Positions 22,514 through 32,055 of a stretch of DNA of 64,000 nt are shown here, in pieces. Source of the DNA: CAIWHR01 sp963713275. GTDB lineage: Bacteria; Pseudomonadota; Gammaproteobacteria; Burkholderiales; Casimicrobiaceae. The notes beneath the pieces were generated by a model that ran no database searches, was not told the DNA's origin, and saw only the letters and a program-made list of their open reading frames with translations. The position numbers and the translations under genes are program-made. How positions within the stretch are numbered: position 1 is the stretch's first letter; each line of letters starts with the position of its first letter. The DNA lies in the NCBI GenBank assembly GCA_963713275.1, contig CAVQLG010000010.1:62001-126000 (forward strand). The letters run 5' to 3'.

Positions 22514-23959
22514 TCAGCCCTTGAGCTGGCTCAGCATGCCGAGCATGCGATTGAACAGCGCGCCGTAGGGCGGGTAGAGCAGGCGCGTCCCCGCGTAGCG
22601 CGACTGCGTGAACACCGGCTTCTCGTTGCTGAACAGCACGAAGCTCTTCTCGCCGTGGTAGGCACCCTGCCCCGAGGGACCCACGCCTCCGAACGGCAGC
22701 GCCTCGTTCATGAAATGCAGCAGCGTGTCGTTGATGGTGACCCCGCCCGACATGGTCTCCCGCAGTATGCGCTCGCGCCGTTTCTCGTCGTCGCCGAAAT
22801 AGTACAGCGCCAGCGGGTGCGGCCGCGAATTCACGCGCGCGATCGCGTCGTCGAGGTCGCTGTAGGTCTCCACCGGCAGCAACGGACCGAAGATCTCCTC
22901 CTGCATCGCGCGCATGTCGTCGTTGACGTCGAGGATCAGTGTCGGCGCGATCTTCCGCGCCGACGCCGGCATCGCCTCGTCGGCCGGATTGATCGGAAGG
23001 ATGCGCGCACCCTTGTCCCGCGCGTCCTCGATGATGCCGGTGAGGCGCTGATAGTGACGCGGATTGACGACGGCCGTGTAATCGGGATTCTTGGCGAGCG
23101 TCGGATACAGCGTCTTGACGGCGCGGCTGACCGCGGCGACGAACTCGTCGACGCGCTTCGTCGGCACCATCGCATAGCAGGGCGCGATGCAGGTCTGGCC
23201 GGCGTTGAGCAGCTTGCCCGAGACGAGCCGCGGCGCGGTGACCGAGAAATCCGAATCGCGGTCGAAGATCGCCGGCGACTTGCCCCCAAGCTCCAGCGTG
23301 ACCGGGACGAGGTTCTCGGCGGCAGCGAGCGCGATAAGGCGGCCGACCATCGTCGACCCGGTGAAGAACAGGTGGTCCCAGCGCTGGAGCGCGAACGCGT
23401 GCCCCACCGCCGCGTCGCCCAACACCACGGCGAACTCGTCGTCGGCGAACAGCTTCGAGACGAGCTCCGCGATCAATTCGGAGGTCGCCGGCGTGAGCTC
23501 GGAGGGCTTGAGCATCACCCGGTTGCCGGCGGCGAGCGCGCCGATCGCCGGGGCCAGGCCGAGCTGGATGGGATAGTTCCACGGGCTGATGATGCCGATG
23601 ACGCCCAGCGGCTGGCGCAGGATCCGCGACGACGCCGGCAGCAGGTGCAGCGGCGTCGACACGCGGCGCGTGCTCATCCATTCCCGCAGGTGCCGCAACG
23701 TCGTCCGCGCCTCGGCGGCGACGAAGAACAGCTCGGCGAGCCGGGTCTCGTGATGCGAACGATGGCCGAAGTCCTTCGCCACCGCCACGCACAACGCCTT
23801 CTCGTGCTTGGTGACAAGCTTGAGCAGGCGCTCGACGCGGCTCTTGCGCACGGCGTACGACGGAAAGCGCTCCCGCGCAAACGCGTCGCGCTGCAACGCG
23901 AACAGGCGGTCGAGCTTGGTGGGCTTGCTGAGGGCCTTGGAACTGAGTGGAGCGTTCAT
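22514..23959 (-). CDS. NAD(P)-dependent aldehyde dehydrogenase (coniferyl-aldehyde dehydrogenase type)
   Basis: 481-residue ALDH-superfamily enzyme. Landmarks: PLGVIGIISPWNYPIQL (cofactor loop), KPSELTPATSEL, FFTGSTMVGRLI, catalytic Glu in VTLELGGKSPAI and catalytic Cys in NAGQTCIAPCY, with EEIFGPLLPVETY near the end. The ALDH3-like length and C-terminal LPFGGVGPSGQGAYHGEKSF fit the coniferyl-aldehyde dehydrogenase group, which includes general fatty- and aromatic-aldehyde oxidisers. ATG 23959 is chosen for its GGGAG site and direct entry into family sequence; upstream starts add low-complexity sequence. Confidence 0.9.
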   Translation of the reverse strand: MNAPLSSKALSKPTKLDRLFALQRDAFARERFPSYAVRKSRVERLLKLVTKHEKALCVAVAKDFGHRSHHETRLAELFFVAAEARTTLRHLREWMSTRRVSTPLHLLPASSRILRQPLGVIGIISPWNYPIQLGLAPAIGALAAGNRVMLKPSELTPATSELIAELVSKLFADDEFAVVLGDAAVGHAFALQRWDHLFFTGSTMVGRLIALAAAENLVPVTLELGGKSPAIFDRDSDFSVTAPRLVSGKLLNAGQTCIAPCYAMVPTKRVDEFVAAVSRAVKTLYPTLAKNPDYTAVVNPRHYQRLTGIIEDARDKGARILPINPADEAMPASARKIAPTLILDVNDDMRAMQEEIFGPLLPVETYSDLDDAIARVNSRPHPLALYYFGDDEKRRERILRETMSGGVTINDTLLHFMNEALPFGGVGPSGQGAYHGEKSFVLFSNEKPVFTQSRYAGTRLLYPPYGALFNRMLGMLSQLKG

Positions 23960-24092
23960 TCTGGAACTCCCGGAGGAGGCAGCCGTGGAAGAGTTGCGCA
24001 GGGGCGCCGAGGGGCCTTGCTCATGATAGTGCGCAGCGGGGCTTCTGGCAAATCCGCCCGCTGCCGGCGCGGCGCGCAAATGGCGGTTGTTT

Positions 24093-25073
24093 TTATTGCG
24101 TTTTCCTGCCTTCGGGCGGAGCCCTGCGCAGCGTGAACGCGGTGCCCGCCAGCACCAGCGCGCAACCGGCGAGCATCGGCCAGGTGATCGCCTCGCCGAG
24201 GATCAATGCGCCCCACAGCATTCCGAAGAGGGGGATCAGGAACGTCACCGTCACCGCGCGCGTCGGCCCCACGTCGGCGATCAGGCGGTAGTAGAGCAGA
24301 TAGGCCCATGCGCTGCAGAACAGCGCCAGTCCGAGGACGTTGGCGACGATCGTGGGCGTGAACGCCGCCGCCTGCGGCCACGGCGCGAGGAGCGCGATCG
24401 GCAGCAGTGCGAGCCCGGCGCAGACCTGGCTCCACGCCGCGATCGCGCGCGGCGCGAGATCGCTCGCCCGCTGCCGGACGTAGATGCCGGTCGCCGCGTA
24501 GCAGAACGTCGCGCCGAGGCACGCCAGCGCCGCCACGACGAACCCGGCGTCGACGGTGACCGGGCCGGCGCCGCTCACCAGCGCCACGCCGGCGAGGCCG
24601 AGGCCGAGGCCGACGAACTGCGGCGACGACAGCCGCTCGGCGAGAAAACGGGCCGAGAGCAGCAGCGCGAAGAACGGCGTCGCCGCGTTGAGGATCGCCA
24701 TGTACGACGCGGGCAGGCGCAGCGCGGCGTACGCGAACAGCGCGAAGGGCAGCGCCGACCCGACGAGCCCGATCGTCGCATAGCGGCGCCAGTGGCGGCG
24801 CATCCCGGCGTCGAAGCCCATCCATCGTGCATACGCGACCAGCACGAACCCCGCGATCAGCACCCGCGACATGGCCGTGAACAGCGGCCCCAGCGCCGGT
24901 GCAACCACGCGCATGAACAGGAACGATGCGCCCCACAGCGCAGCGAGCACGCCAAGGCGGGCGACGTCGGCGCCGGCGAGCTGCGAGCGCGCGGTCACGC
25001 CGCGGTCCGCCGCGGGGAACGCTCGCCGGCTCGCGGCGCGGCCGAGGCCGCCAACCGCTCGCAGTTCGAGCAA
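24093..25073 (-). CDS. EamA/DMT-family inner-membrane exporter
   Basis: Ten-helix drug/metabolite transporter of the EamA type with two EamA repeats. The first opens LGVLAALWGASFLFMRV, the second CLGATFCYAATGIYVR; both show the family Trp/Tyr-rich helix starts, and the end GMLWGALILGEAITWPMLAG is typical. Substrate unknown. The start is uncertain: a TTG at 25073 gives 326 residues with a poorly conserved Arg-rich lead, while a GTG at 24998 gives 301 residues, the usual length, and is the more likely start. Confidence 0.85.
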   Translation of the reverse strand: MLELRAVGGLGRAASRRAFPAADRGVTARSQLAGADVARLGVLAALWGASFLFMRVVAPALGPLFTAMSRVLIAGFVLVAYARWMGFDAGMRRHWRRYATIGLVGSALPFALFAYAALRLPASYMAILNAATPFFALLLSARFLAERLSSPQFVGLGLGLAGVALVSGAGPVTVDAGFVVAALACLGATFCYAATGIYVRQRASDLAPRAIAAWSQVCAGLALLPIALLAPWPQAAAFTPTIVANVLGLALFCSAWAYLLYYRLIADVGPTRAVTVTFLIPLFGMLWGALILGEAITWPMLAGCALVLAGTAFTLRRAPPEGRKTQ

Positions 25074-25155
25074 TGCGGCCGCCTCGCGCTCGACGAGGCC
25101 CCAAGGCGATAGCCGGTGAGGCGGCCGCCAGCCACAGGCCGCTTCTCGACGCGCG

Positions 25156-25489
25156 TCAGCGCGAAGGCTCGACCGCGACGCTTTCGTTCGACACGATACA
25201 CAGGCCGTTCTGCAGGTCGAACACGTAGATCGGCGCGCCCTTGCGGTCGTTCTTCCGCAGCACGTAGGCGCCCGGCGGCGGTTCGGCGAGGGTGACGTGA
25301 TCCCGCTCGATCACCAGCCGTCCGTTCTGCCAGCAGCGCAGTATCGGGGCCTGCGCCGACTGGCGCTGGCTGACCGCAGGCGGGACGTCCTTGAGCGGCG
25401 GAACGATCGGCGCCGCCTGTGATTCCTTTACGACCAACACGATGGCAACGGGAATCGCCAGTGAAGACGCCCACGAGCAACACGACCAC
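25156..25489 (-). CDS. Small membrane-anchored protein at the end of the curli-like operon
   Basis: Unrecognised protein of about 110 residues. A hydrophobic N-terminal segment (VVVLLVGVF then LAIPVAIVLVV) is read across a one-base frameshift near 25460, and looks like an anchor or uncleaved signal. The exported part is Pro/Gln-rich (VPPLKDVPPAVSQRQSAQA) then a compact domain: RCWQNGRLVIERDHVTLAE, RKGAPIYVFDLQNGLCIVSN, ending VEPSR. Two Cys could pair in the periplasm. It begins 4 nt after the stop of the CsgG-like gene, so it is surely in the same transcript. GTG 25489 is the likely start. Confidence 0.6.
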
Positions 25490-25492
25490 CGG

Positions 25493-27182
25493 CTAGCGCA
25501 CGACGACATCGTACATCCTGGCCACCACCGGGGTGCCGGAAATGCTGCTATACGCGCTCGCCACTTCGTCCAGCGAGCGCACGGGCAATCGGCTGAACTC
25601 GCCGCCGCCGAGCTTTGCAGGCAGTTCCCGCGCCAGATCGCGGCCTGAAGCCACGCAAAGGATGCGTTCCTTCTGCCCCTTGTTGATTGGCCACCAACTG
25701 GAACGGCATGGCTGCCGGGAATCTGCAGCGGCTCGGCCGCCGGCGAGCATGCGCGCCAGCTGGCAAAGCGGTTCGGGAAGAAGCGCGACACGGCGCCGGT
25801 CTCGTCCTGCGACGTAGCAGTACGAGGTGAGCGCGTCGCGACTCACGGCGAGCGACAGGCGGATCTCCTGCGCCGCTCAGGAGAGGCCAGCTTCTGCGAG
25901 TTGCTCGTATCGTCAGGTCGAGAGTCGCGTCACGGGTTGCCTGCGGGCGGGGTGCGGGGGTGGCGCACGGGCCGGGCTTGGCGGCACGGCAGCGCGGGCG
26001 CGCGGCACCGAGGCGAGGACTGCCTGCGCCGCCTGCCGTCGCCCGGCCGTCGGTTGCCGCGTTCAGGTAGGAGGTGAAGAACTCCTGGTCGAGTGCGCGC
26101 CGGCGCCGGATCGAGGCCGAGCGCACGCCGATAGGCGCTGACGGAATCGCGCAACGCTTCGTCGGGCTCGCCGTTGATCTCGCCGTCGTAGAGGCTGCGC
26201 ACCTTGATCTGCCACTGGAAGTAGGTGATCGAGGCGCGCCTGGTTGCTCGAATAGAGCGCGTAGTACCAGTCGGTGATCTCGGTTGGCGACAGCTTCGTT
26301 GGTCGAGTCGGCACCGAGGCAGGTCCAGTAAGGGATCTTCAGCAGCCGTCCGAACGAGCTCTACCGCTGCGAGCTCGATCAGGCCGCGCAGCGCCTGCGC
26401 CGTGCCCTCGCTCGTTCTCGATGCCGCGATCGAAGTTGATGCCCAGCGCCGGCGAGCGCCAGCGTCGCACTCGCATTGCCGTCGATCCACGGCCCTGGCC
26501 TGCCGCACGATCACCACCGAATTGCGCGACGCCACGCCAGGTAGGACGGAAATGATCCTCGGTGCGGATCACGGACGAGGTCGAGGGCAAGCATCTGCGC
26601 CGAACCCTGGAGCGTTGCCGTCCGCCGCCGACCGGCCCGATCTGCACGCCGGCGTTGCTCGGTGCTGCTTGGCGAGGTTGTCGTCCAGCTGCGACACCGA
26701 GCCGCGGATCGCTGTATTCGGGCAGGCTCAGGTACGGCCGACTTGCGTTCCGCCTCTTTGAGGAAGCCGATGATGTTGAGCCGAATCCGCGCCGTAGGCG
26801 ACGAAGCGGATGGCATCGCTGCGCCGCGTCATTTCCGAGACGGCGGAGATCAGCATGTCGCGCGTGCGCCGGCGTTGACCTTCTTGGTGGCGTCGTGCAT
26901 GTCTTCGACCAGCAGCGTTCACGCCCTTCACGCCGTACTTGATCATCAGGTTGTCCATGCAGCGCAGCGCCGGGGTGAACGACGTGAACGCTGGGCGCGG
27001 GCGGCGACTGCGGACCCGACGCGCGCCTGGTCGGTCGCGGACGAGGACTCGCGCCGCGATTTCCTCCATCTTCTCCTGCGGCGAAGTCGCGCATCGCCAT
27101 GAGCAGCGACAAGCACCACGCATGCCGGCAAACCGCGCACCCGGCCGAACTCCTTGCGACGTCGCGCCCCGAGCGCTCGCAC
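25493..27182 (-). CDS. CsgG-family secretion protein with C-terminal peptidoglycan-binding-like and DUF4384-like domains (many indels)
   Basis: Reading this gene needs several single-base corrections, but each stretch is recognisable. From GTG 27182 (GGAGG six nt upstream) come a hydrophobic N-terminus and then CsgG-like segments: DNLMIKYGVKG, TRDMLISAVSEMTRRSDAIRF, LNIIGFLKEAERKSA, SRNSVVIVRQ, GINFDRGIENE and LRGLIELAAVEL. CsgG forms the outer-membrane pore for curli subunits. After it come QIKVRSLYDGEINGEPDEAL with SVSAYRRALGLDP, resembling a peptidoglycan-binding repeat, and then a DUF4384-like end (RLSLAVSRD, SRFFPNRFAS, GRDLARELPAKLGGGEF). Total about 560 residues, versus about 260 for plain CsgG. 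Domain calls are from motif memory, not a search. Confidence 0.65.
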
Positions 27183-27191
27183 AGGACCCTC

Positions 27192-27550
27192 CTACTTCTT
27201 GCATTTGCCGAGGTTGATGACCGGGCCGGTGATGACGACGGTGGTTCTCGCGGGGCGTGTTGATGCCGGCTTGCCCGGGACCGGACTTGCTGGAATCGAC
27301 GTTGCCGATGTTCACGCCGCACTCGTCGGGCTTGGACACGACCGTCTGCGTCAGGCGGCCACGGCTCTCCGCCCTTCACCCTTGCTCGCTGCGTTGGCCT
27401 TGGCCTTCTCCTTGGCGACCTTCGCGGCCGTGCGCCGGGTCGAGGTCGAGCGACTCGGGCTGCGGCGGTTCCCGGCATCGGCGCCAGATACGCACGATCG
27501 CCAGCGCGATGGCCGCAACACCACAGCCGGACCGCCGATGGCCGCGCATC
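27192..27550 (-). CDS. Small secreted protein between repeat protein and CsgG-like gene (indels)
   Basis: Unrecognised, about 115 residues, read through at least three indels. The N-terminus (MRGHRR then a short hydrophobic run near GVAAIALAIV) looks like an export signal. Next is a Lys/Ala-rich patch (AKVAKEKAKANAASKGEG), then the best-preserved part, SKPDECGVNIGNVDSSKSGP and TTVVITGPVINLGKCKK, ending at TAG 27192-27194. The segment NIGNV echoes the GNV core of the neighbouring repeat protein, and two Cys bracket this module, so it may be a minor subunit or cap of the same surface structure. The CsgG-like gene starts 9 nt further on. Confidence 0.5.
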
Positions 27551-27590
27551 GCAGCTCTCCTGGTGGCCGGGCTACGGCGCCGTCACCGGC

Positions 27591-28441
27591 TCACTTCACG
27601 TTGCCGATGTTGGTGTTCTGCGTACTGCTCGTTCCGCCCTGGCTGCTGCGTGATGCCACCCTGGACATAGACGCCGGAGGTGCCGTTTCCCTTGACGTTG
27701 CCGACCTGCAGATCCTGGGTGTTCTGCGAACCCTTTTGCGTCTGGCCCACGGGCCCGCCTATCTTGACGTTGCTGGTGCCGCCACCTTCGACGTTGCCGA
27801 GGCCCATGGTTTGCTTGCTCATGGTGCCGTCAGATCTGCGTCTGGGAGACGTTGCCGGTCTGCACGTTCGAACTTCCCGCAGCCGTTCACGTCTCCGATC
27901 TTGGCGTCCTGCACGGAGCCCATGCCGCCCGTCTGCTTCTGAGTGGGACCGTGCCGGTCTTCACGTCGGACTTGCCGGTGCCCGCGACGTTGCCCAGGCT
28001 CATCGTCTGCTTGTTGCCGCCGCCACCCGTCTGCAGCTGCTTGATGTCGCCGGTCTGCACCTTGGAGGCCGGTGCCCGCGACGTTGCCCACGTCCATCTT
28101 CTGCTTGTTCTCGGCGCCGCTGAGCTGCTGCTGGGTGATGTTGCCGGTCTTCACGTCGGACTTGCCGGCGCCAGCGACATTGCCGACGTTCATCTTCTGG
28201 ACGTTGTCCCTGCCGCCCTGCTTGCTGCTGCAGGACCTTGCCGACCTTCACATCGGACTTGCCGCCGCTGGCTCGACGTTGCCGAGGTCGATGGACTGCT
28301 TGTTGTCCTGGCCGCTCTGTTGTCTGCTCGACGCTGCTCTGAACCTTGACATCGCTATCTTACGGCTGCGCCAGCGACGTCGACCGCAAAGAGCGTACCG
28401 GACGAGCGAAGGCGATGATGACTGAGCTTTGTCGTTTTCAT
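27591..28441 (-). CDS. Secreted repeat protein, candidate amyloid/fibre subunit (indels)
   Basis: ATG 28441 has a near-perfect ribosome site (AAAGGAG, 6 nt spacing) and opens MKTTKLS, followed by what reads as a signal peptide through an indel. The mature region, about 255 residues, consists of eight copies of a 32-33-residue unit with core GNVAGTGKSDVKTGNI followed by a Gln-rich QQQ/GG/N/Q segment. Curlin repeats share the regular Gln, Asn and Gly spacing, though the unit here is longer than CsgA's roughly 22. No Cys-rich, enzymatic or membrane features are seen. It ends at TGA 27591-27593. The downstream CsgG-like pore gene supports a secreted structural role; this is inference. Confidence 0.6.
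27594..28290 (-). repeat. Eight tandem 96-bp coding repeats
   Basis: The codons for the GNV core (GACGTTGCC or close variants on the plus strand) recur at about 28277, 28176, 28080, 27986, 27890, 27794, 27694 and 27599. Spacing is 94-101 bp, i.e. 32 codons with small indels. Copies are similar but not identical, so the array looks old rather than freshly expanded. It encodes the repeat protein described for 27591-28441. Confidence 0.8.
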
Positions 28442-28492
28442 GATTCTCTCCTTTGCGGCCTCGTACCGGGGTGATCGCGTGAAAAAACAGGA

Positions 28493-29056
28493 TCATCGAG
28501 TCGCCTCAGGACGCCCTTCGACCACGACGCGCACGCGCCGGTTGGCGGCGCTGTACGGGTCGCGCGGTCGGCCAGCTCCGCTCTTCCCCTTGCCGACGGC
28601 GGGCAACTTGGCCTGACGGGATCCGGTGCTTCTGGATCGAGGTACTGCCGCGCTGCCTGCGCCCGCAGCAGCGACAGCGACTCGTTGTATTCGTCGCTAC
28701 CCTTAGCGTCGGTATGGCCCTCCAGCGTCACTCGCCGGACGTTGGCGAGCTCGGCGGACTCGAGCGCCCCCCCGAGCGCGTCCAGCACGCCGCGCCCGTC
28801 GGAAGTGAGGCGTGCCGAGTCGAATTCGAACAGCACCTCGAAGTCGATGGCGCGTTTGGACGCAACAGCCGTGCCAGCCCCCTTGCCGGACCCTGCATCG
28901 AGCACGATGCCGCGCGTGCGCATCACGGGCTCGGGAGCCGGGGCGAGCGCCTTGGCGATCTCCCCGGCGACGGCGCGCCGCGCAGCGCTGGAAGCGCCGA
29001 GCCGCTCGCCGTCCCGACGAGCCGGCCAGCAGCAAAATGATGAAAAACGCTCTCAT
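28493..29056 (-). CDS. OmpA-domain outer-membrane/peptidoglycan-linked protein (indels)
   Basis: Export signal MRAFFIILLLAGSSG, a short Ala/Arg-rich linker, then an OmpA C-terminal domain: FEVLFEFDSARLTSDGRGVLD, VTLEGHTDAKGSDEYN (the peptidoglycan-binding TD/N region) and LSLLRAQAARQYL. Past 28640 the frame is lost and regained: the expected SGKLPAVGKGKS, DPYSAANRRVRVVVEGRPEATR ending can be assembled from neighbouring frames, with TGA at 28493-28495. Length about 187 residues. It leads the minus-strand run and probably anchors the surface structure to the cell wall. Its start region faces the divergent caspase-like gene across about 190 nt. Confidence 0.7.
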
Positions 29057-29242
29057 TGGGTCCACTCTTATCGACATCGCACGATTTCATCCTAGCCCTC
29101 CGGATGGACGTTGCGTTGACGCACGTCAAACACGTGCGCGCCGGGTGGGGGTACCAATGTTTGACATGGACGCCGACTTCGATTCGGACTTTGGGTCATG
29201 GTCTCCCGAAGCGGCGGTTACCGTCTGCCCCAGTTGCACGCG

Positions 29243-31100
29243 ATGATCCTTCGCAACTCGTCGATGGCTTTTCGGGCGCTCGCCGGCCTCGCGATCCTGG
29301 CGTTTGCGCTGGTCGCCCTCCCCGCGCAGGCGGCGGGCCGCGTCGCCCTGCTGATCGGCAACAACGCGTACCCGAGCTCGCCGCTGCGCAACGCCGCCAA
29401 CGATGCCCGCGACCTCGGGGCGGCGCGGCGCGAGCTCGGTGGCACGACGATCGTCAAGGAAAACGTCTCGCGGGCCCAGATGATCGCGGCGCTGCAGGAG
29501 GTCGGCAGAGCGCTGGACGCCGCGGAAGCCGCGCTGTTCTTCTACGCCGGCCACGCGATGCAGTTCAAGGACCGCAATTACCTTATTCCGGTTGACGCGA
29601 CGCTGGCCTCCGAGGACGACGTGACGTTCTTCTCGGTCGATGTTTCGCAGGTCCTCGACCGCATGGAGCGGGCGAAGACGCGGTTCAACTTCGTGATCCT
29701 CGACGCCTGTCGCGACAATCCCTTCGGCGAATTCAAGGTCGCGGCCAGCACTTCGTCCGATGAGCGGCCCGTCGGCGGTGATCGCCTAGCGCCGGCGCCG
29801 GGCGGACGGCCGCCGACGGCTTCGGCCGCAACGGCATCTACACCGGGCAGATCCTGCAGAACAGCAAGGTTCCCGACATGCCGGTGGAAGTGCTGTTCCG
29901 CAAGGTGCGCGAGGGCGTGGAGCGGGACACCAAGCGGCTGCAGACACCATGGGAGCTCTCGTCCATCAAGGGCGACTTCGTCTTCAACCCGGCGCGCGCG
30001 CGCGCGGCGCAGGCGCGCCGGCGCAGGCGCCGGTCGGTGCGCAGCGGCGCAGCACGAAGCTCCAGTTCTGGAGAAGCGTCGAGAACTCGACCCGTGCCGA
30101 CGACGTGCAGGCCTACTTGGACAAGTATCCGAACGGCGTGTATTCGCGACTGGCGAAGAACCGCATCGACACCCTGCTGGGGCGCGGCCAGGTCTCGATG
30201 GCGGCGCCGGCGGCAAGGCCACGGACGCCGGCCCCGGATGCGGAACCGCGGCCCACCCCCGGGGTGGCGGTGGATAAGCGGCTGAGCGTTGAGCCACCGC
30301 GGCCCGACACCGGCGGGCGGGCGGGGCCCGACTCGGCTGCAACCGCAGCTGCTGCTGCAGCTGCGGCCGCCAAGCCCAGGGACGAGACCTTGGGCAGGGA
30401 GATCGCGCCAGGCGTGAGGGAGCTTGTCTTTGCCGACGGCTCCGTCTACCGCGGCGCGATGCGCGGGGCCCAGGTGCACGGCAAAGGGGAGTACTCGTCC
30501 AGGACGCTGAAATACCAGGGCGAGTTCAAGGACGGCCTGAAGCACGGCACCGGCACGCTCGTCTGGACCAACGGCGACCGCTACGAAGGGGAGTTCGCAC
30601 AGGACAAGCCCGACGGCAGGGGAAAGTGGCAGTTCGCCAACCGCGACAGTTATGAGGGCGAGGTCCGGGCCGGTTTGATCACCGGTCGGGGTGCCTACAT
30701 TACGAGTGGCGGCGACCGGATCGAGGGCTCGTTCGTGGACAGTCGGGCGCAAGGAACGGGGGTCATGCGCTTCGCCAACGGGGACCGCTACGAAGGTTCG
30801 TTCCTCGACAGCCGACCGCAGGGAAAAGGGGTCATGTTCTTCGCGAACGGGGACCGCTACGAGGGCGACATGGAGCGGGGCACGCTGAGCGGACAAGGCG
30901 TCTATTTCCATGGCAACGGCGCCAGGTACTAGGGTGCGAGCGGGCGGACTGCCGCAAGGCCGCGGAACCTACTGGTTTCCCGACGGTTCGCGCTTCGAGG
31001 GCAGTTTCGAGCGGGGACTCGCCCGGGCGTCGGGAGCCGTGGTGACGCCCGACGGCCGGCGGACCAAGGCGGAGATCGTCGACGCTTCGTGCGACTACTC
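29243..31100 (+). CDS. Caspase-fold (peptidase C14) protein with C-terminal MORN repeats (indels)
   Basis: A signal peptide (MAFRALAGLAILAFALVALPA) precedes a caspase-like domain: RVALLIGNNAYPSSPLRNAAND, catalytic His in FFYAGHAMQFKDRNYLIPVDA, catalytic Cys in FVILDACRDNPF. The segment after the Cys is about 20 residues shorter than usual and frameshifted (29750-29840), resuming as GRNGIYTGQIL. Then a linker, a PNGVYSRLAKNRIDTLL repeat-like region, and from about 30420 at least seven MORN repeats (e.g. GDRYEGEFAQDKPDGRGKW). A TAG at 30930 interrupts them, and MORN units resume in another frame to about 31060. The true end is unclear. A secreted or periplasmic protease or scaffold is likely. 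Confidence 0.7.
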
Positions 31101-31175
31101 GAATCCGTGCGGGGGGCCCCGATTCCCGTTGCAGGGTCCGGCCGCGCGCCTCGCGGCCGTGATGCCGCGCTCGCC

Positions 31176-32055
31176 TCAACGGTGCGGCGCCTGCGATTCG
31201 CCGGGCTCGACGTGGATGGTCACCGCAGCCCGCGCGAGCGCCGCCTCGAGCGATGCCTCGATCCGGTCGCACAGCCGATGCGACTCGGCGACGGTCATCG
31301 CCCCCGGCACGGTCAGGTGAAACTCGAGAAAGCGCCGCGACCCGGCCTTGCGCGTGCGCAGTGCGTGGAAGCTCGCATCGACCGGCAACTCGGCAGCGAT
31401 CAGCGCCTGCGCGCGCCGCACTTCACCGGGCGGCAGCGCCGCGTCCATGAGGCCGTCGGCGGAGCGCCGCAGCAGACTCGCGCCGGTAAACAGGATGTGC
31501 ACCGCCACGGCGAGGGCCATCAACGGGTCGAGGATCGCCCACCGCGGCATCCACCACACCACCAGCAGCCCGCCGATCACGCCCACCGAGGTCCACACGT
31601 CGGTGAGGAGGTGCTTCGCGTCCGCCTCGATGGTGATGCTGTCGCGCTGCTTCGCGACCTTCAGCATCGTCCGCGCGGTGAGCGAGATTCATCACGCCGG
31701 CGAGGAACGCGACGGACAACCCGACGGCCAGGTTCTCGAGCGGCTGCGGCGCGGCGAGCCGTTGCGCCGCCGACCAGATGATCGCGATCGCGGCGACCAG
31801 GATCAGCGCCCCCTCGACCCCGCTGGAGAAGTACTCGGCCTTGTCGTGGCCGTAGTGATGGGTGTCGTCGGCGGGCTGGTGGGCCAGCGTGATCGCCCCC
31901 AGCGCCACCAGCCCCGCGGCGAGGTTGACCAGCGCCTCCAGCGCGTCGGACCACAGGCTCACCGAGCCCGTGACGTGCCAGGCGCTGAACTTGAGCACGA
32001 TCGTGCCGATCGACGTCGCGATCGACAGCCAGGCCATGCGTCGTACGGCCTTCAT
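31176..32055 (-). CDS. Cation diffusion facilitator (Zn/Fe/Co-type efflux), one frameshift
   Basis: About 293 residues corrected. The first metal site is visible in HHYGHDKAEYFSSGVEG (helix 2, HxxxD), and the second in DAKHLLTDVWTSVGVIGG (helix 5, DxxxD/HxxxD). Near 31680 the reading frame changes by one base, joining GVMNL to LTARTMLKVAKQRDS. A soluble C-terminal metal-sensing domain follows (residues 205-290). This family exports divalent metals in exchange for H+. Convergent with the MORN gene. Metal preference is not decidable from these motifs alone. Confidence 0.87.

Noticed and set aside
27594..28290. 96-bp direct repeats as a possible CRISPR array or satellite DNA
   Set aside because: Units are too long, diverged and without unique spacers; periodicity is in codons and follows a good ribosome site and start codon.
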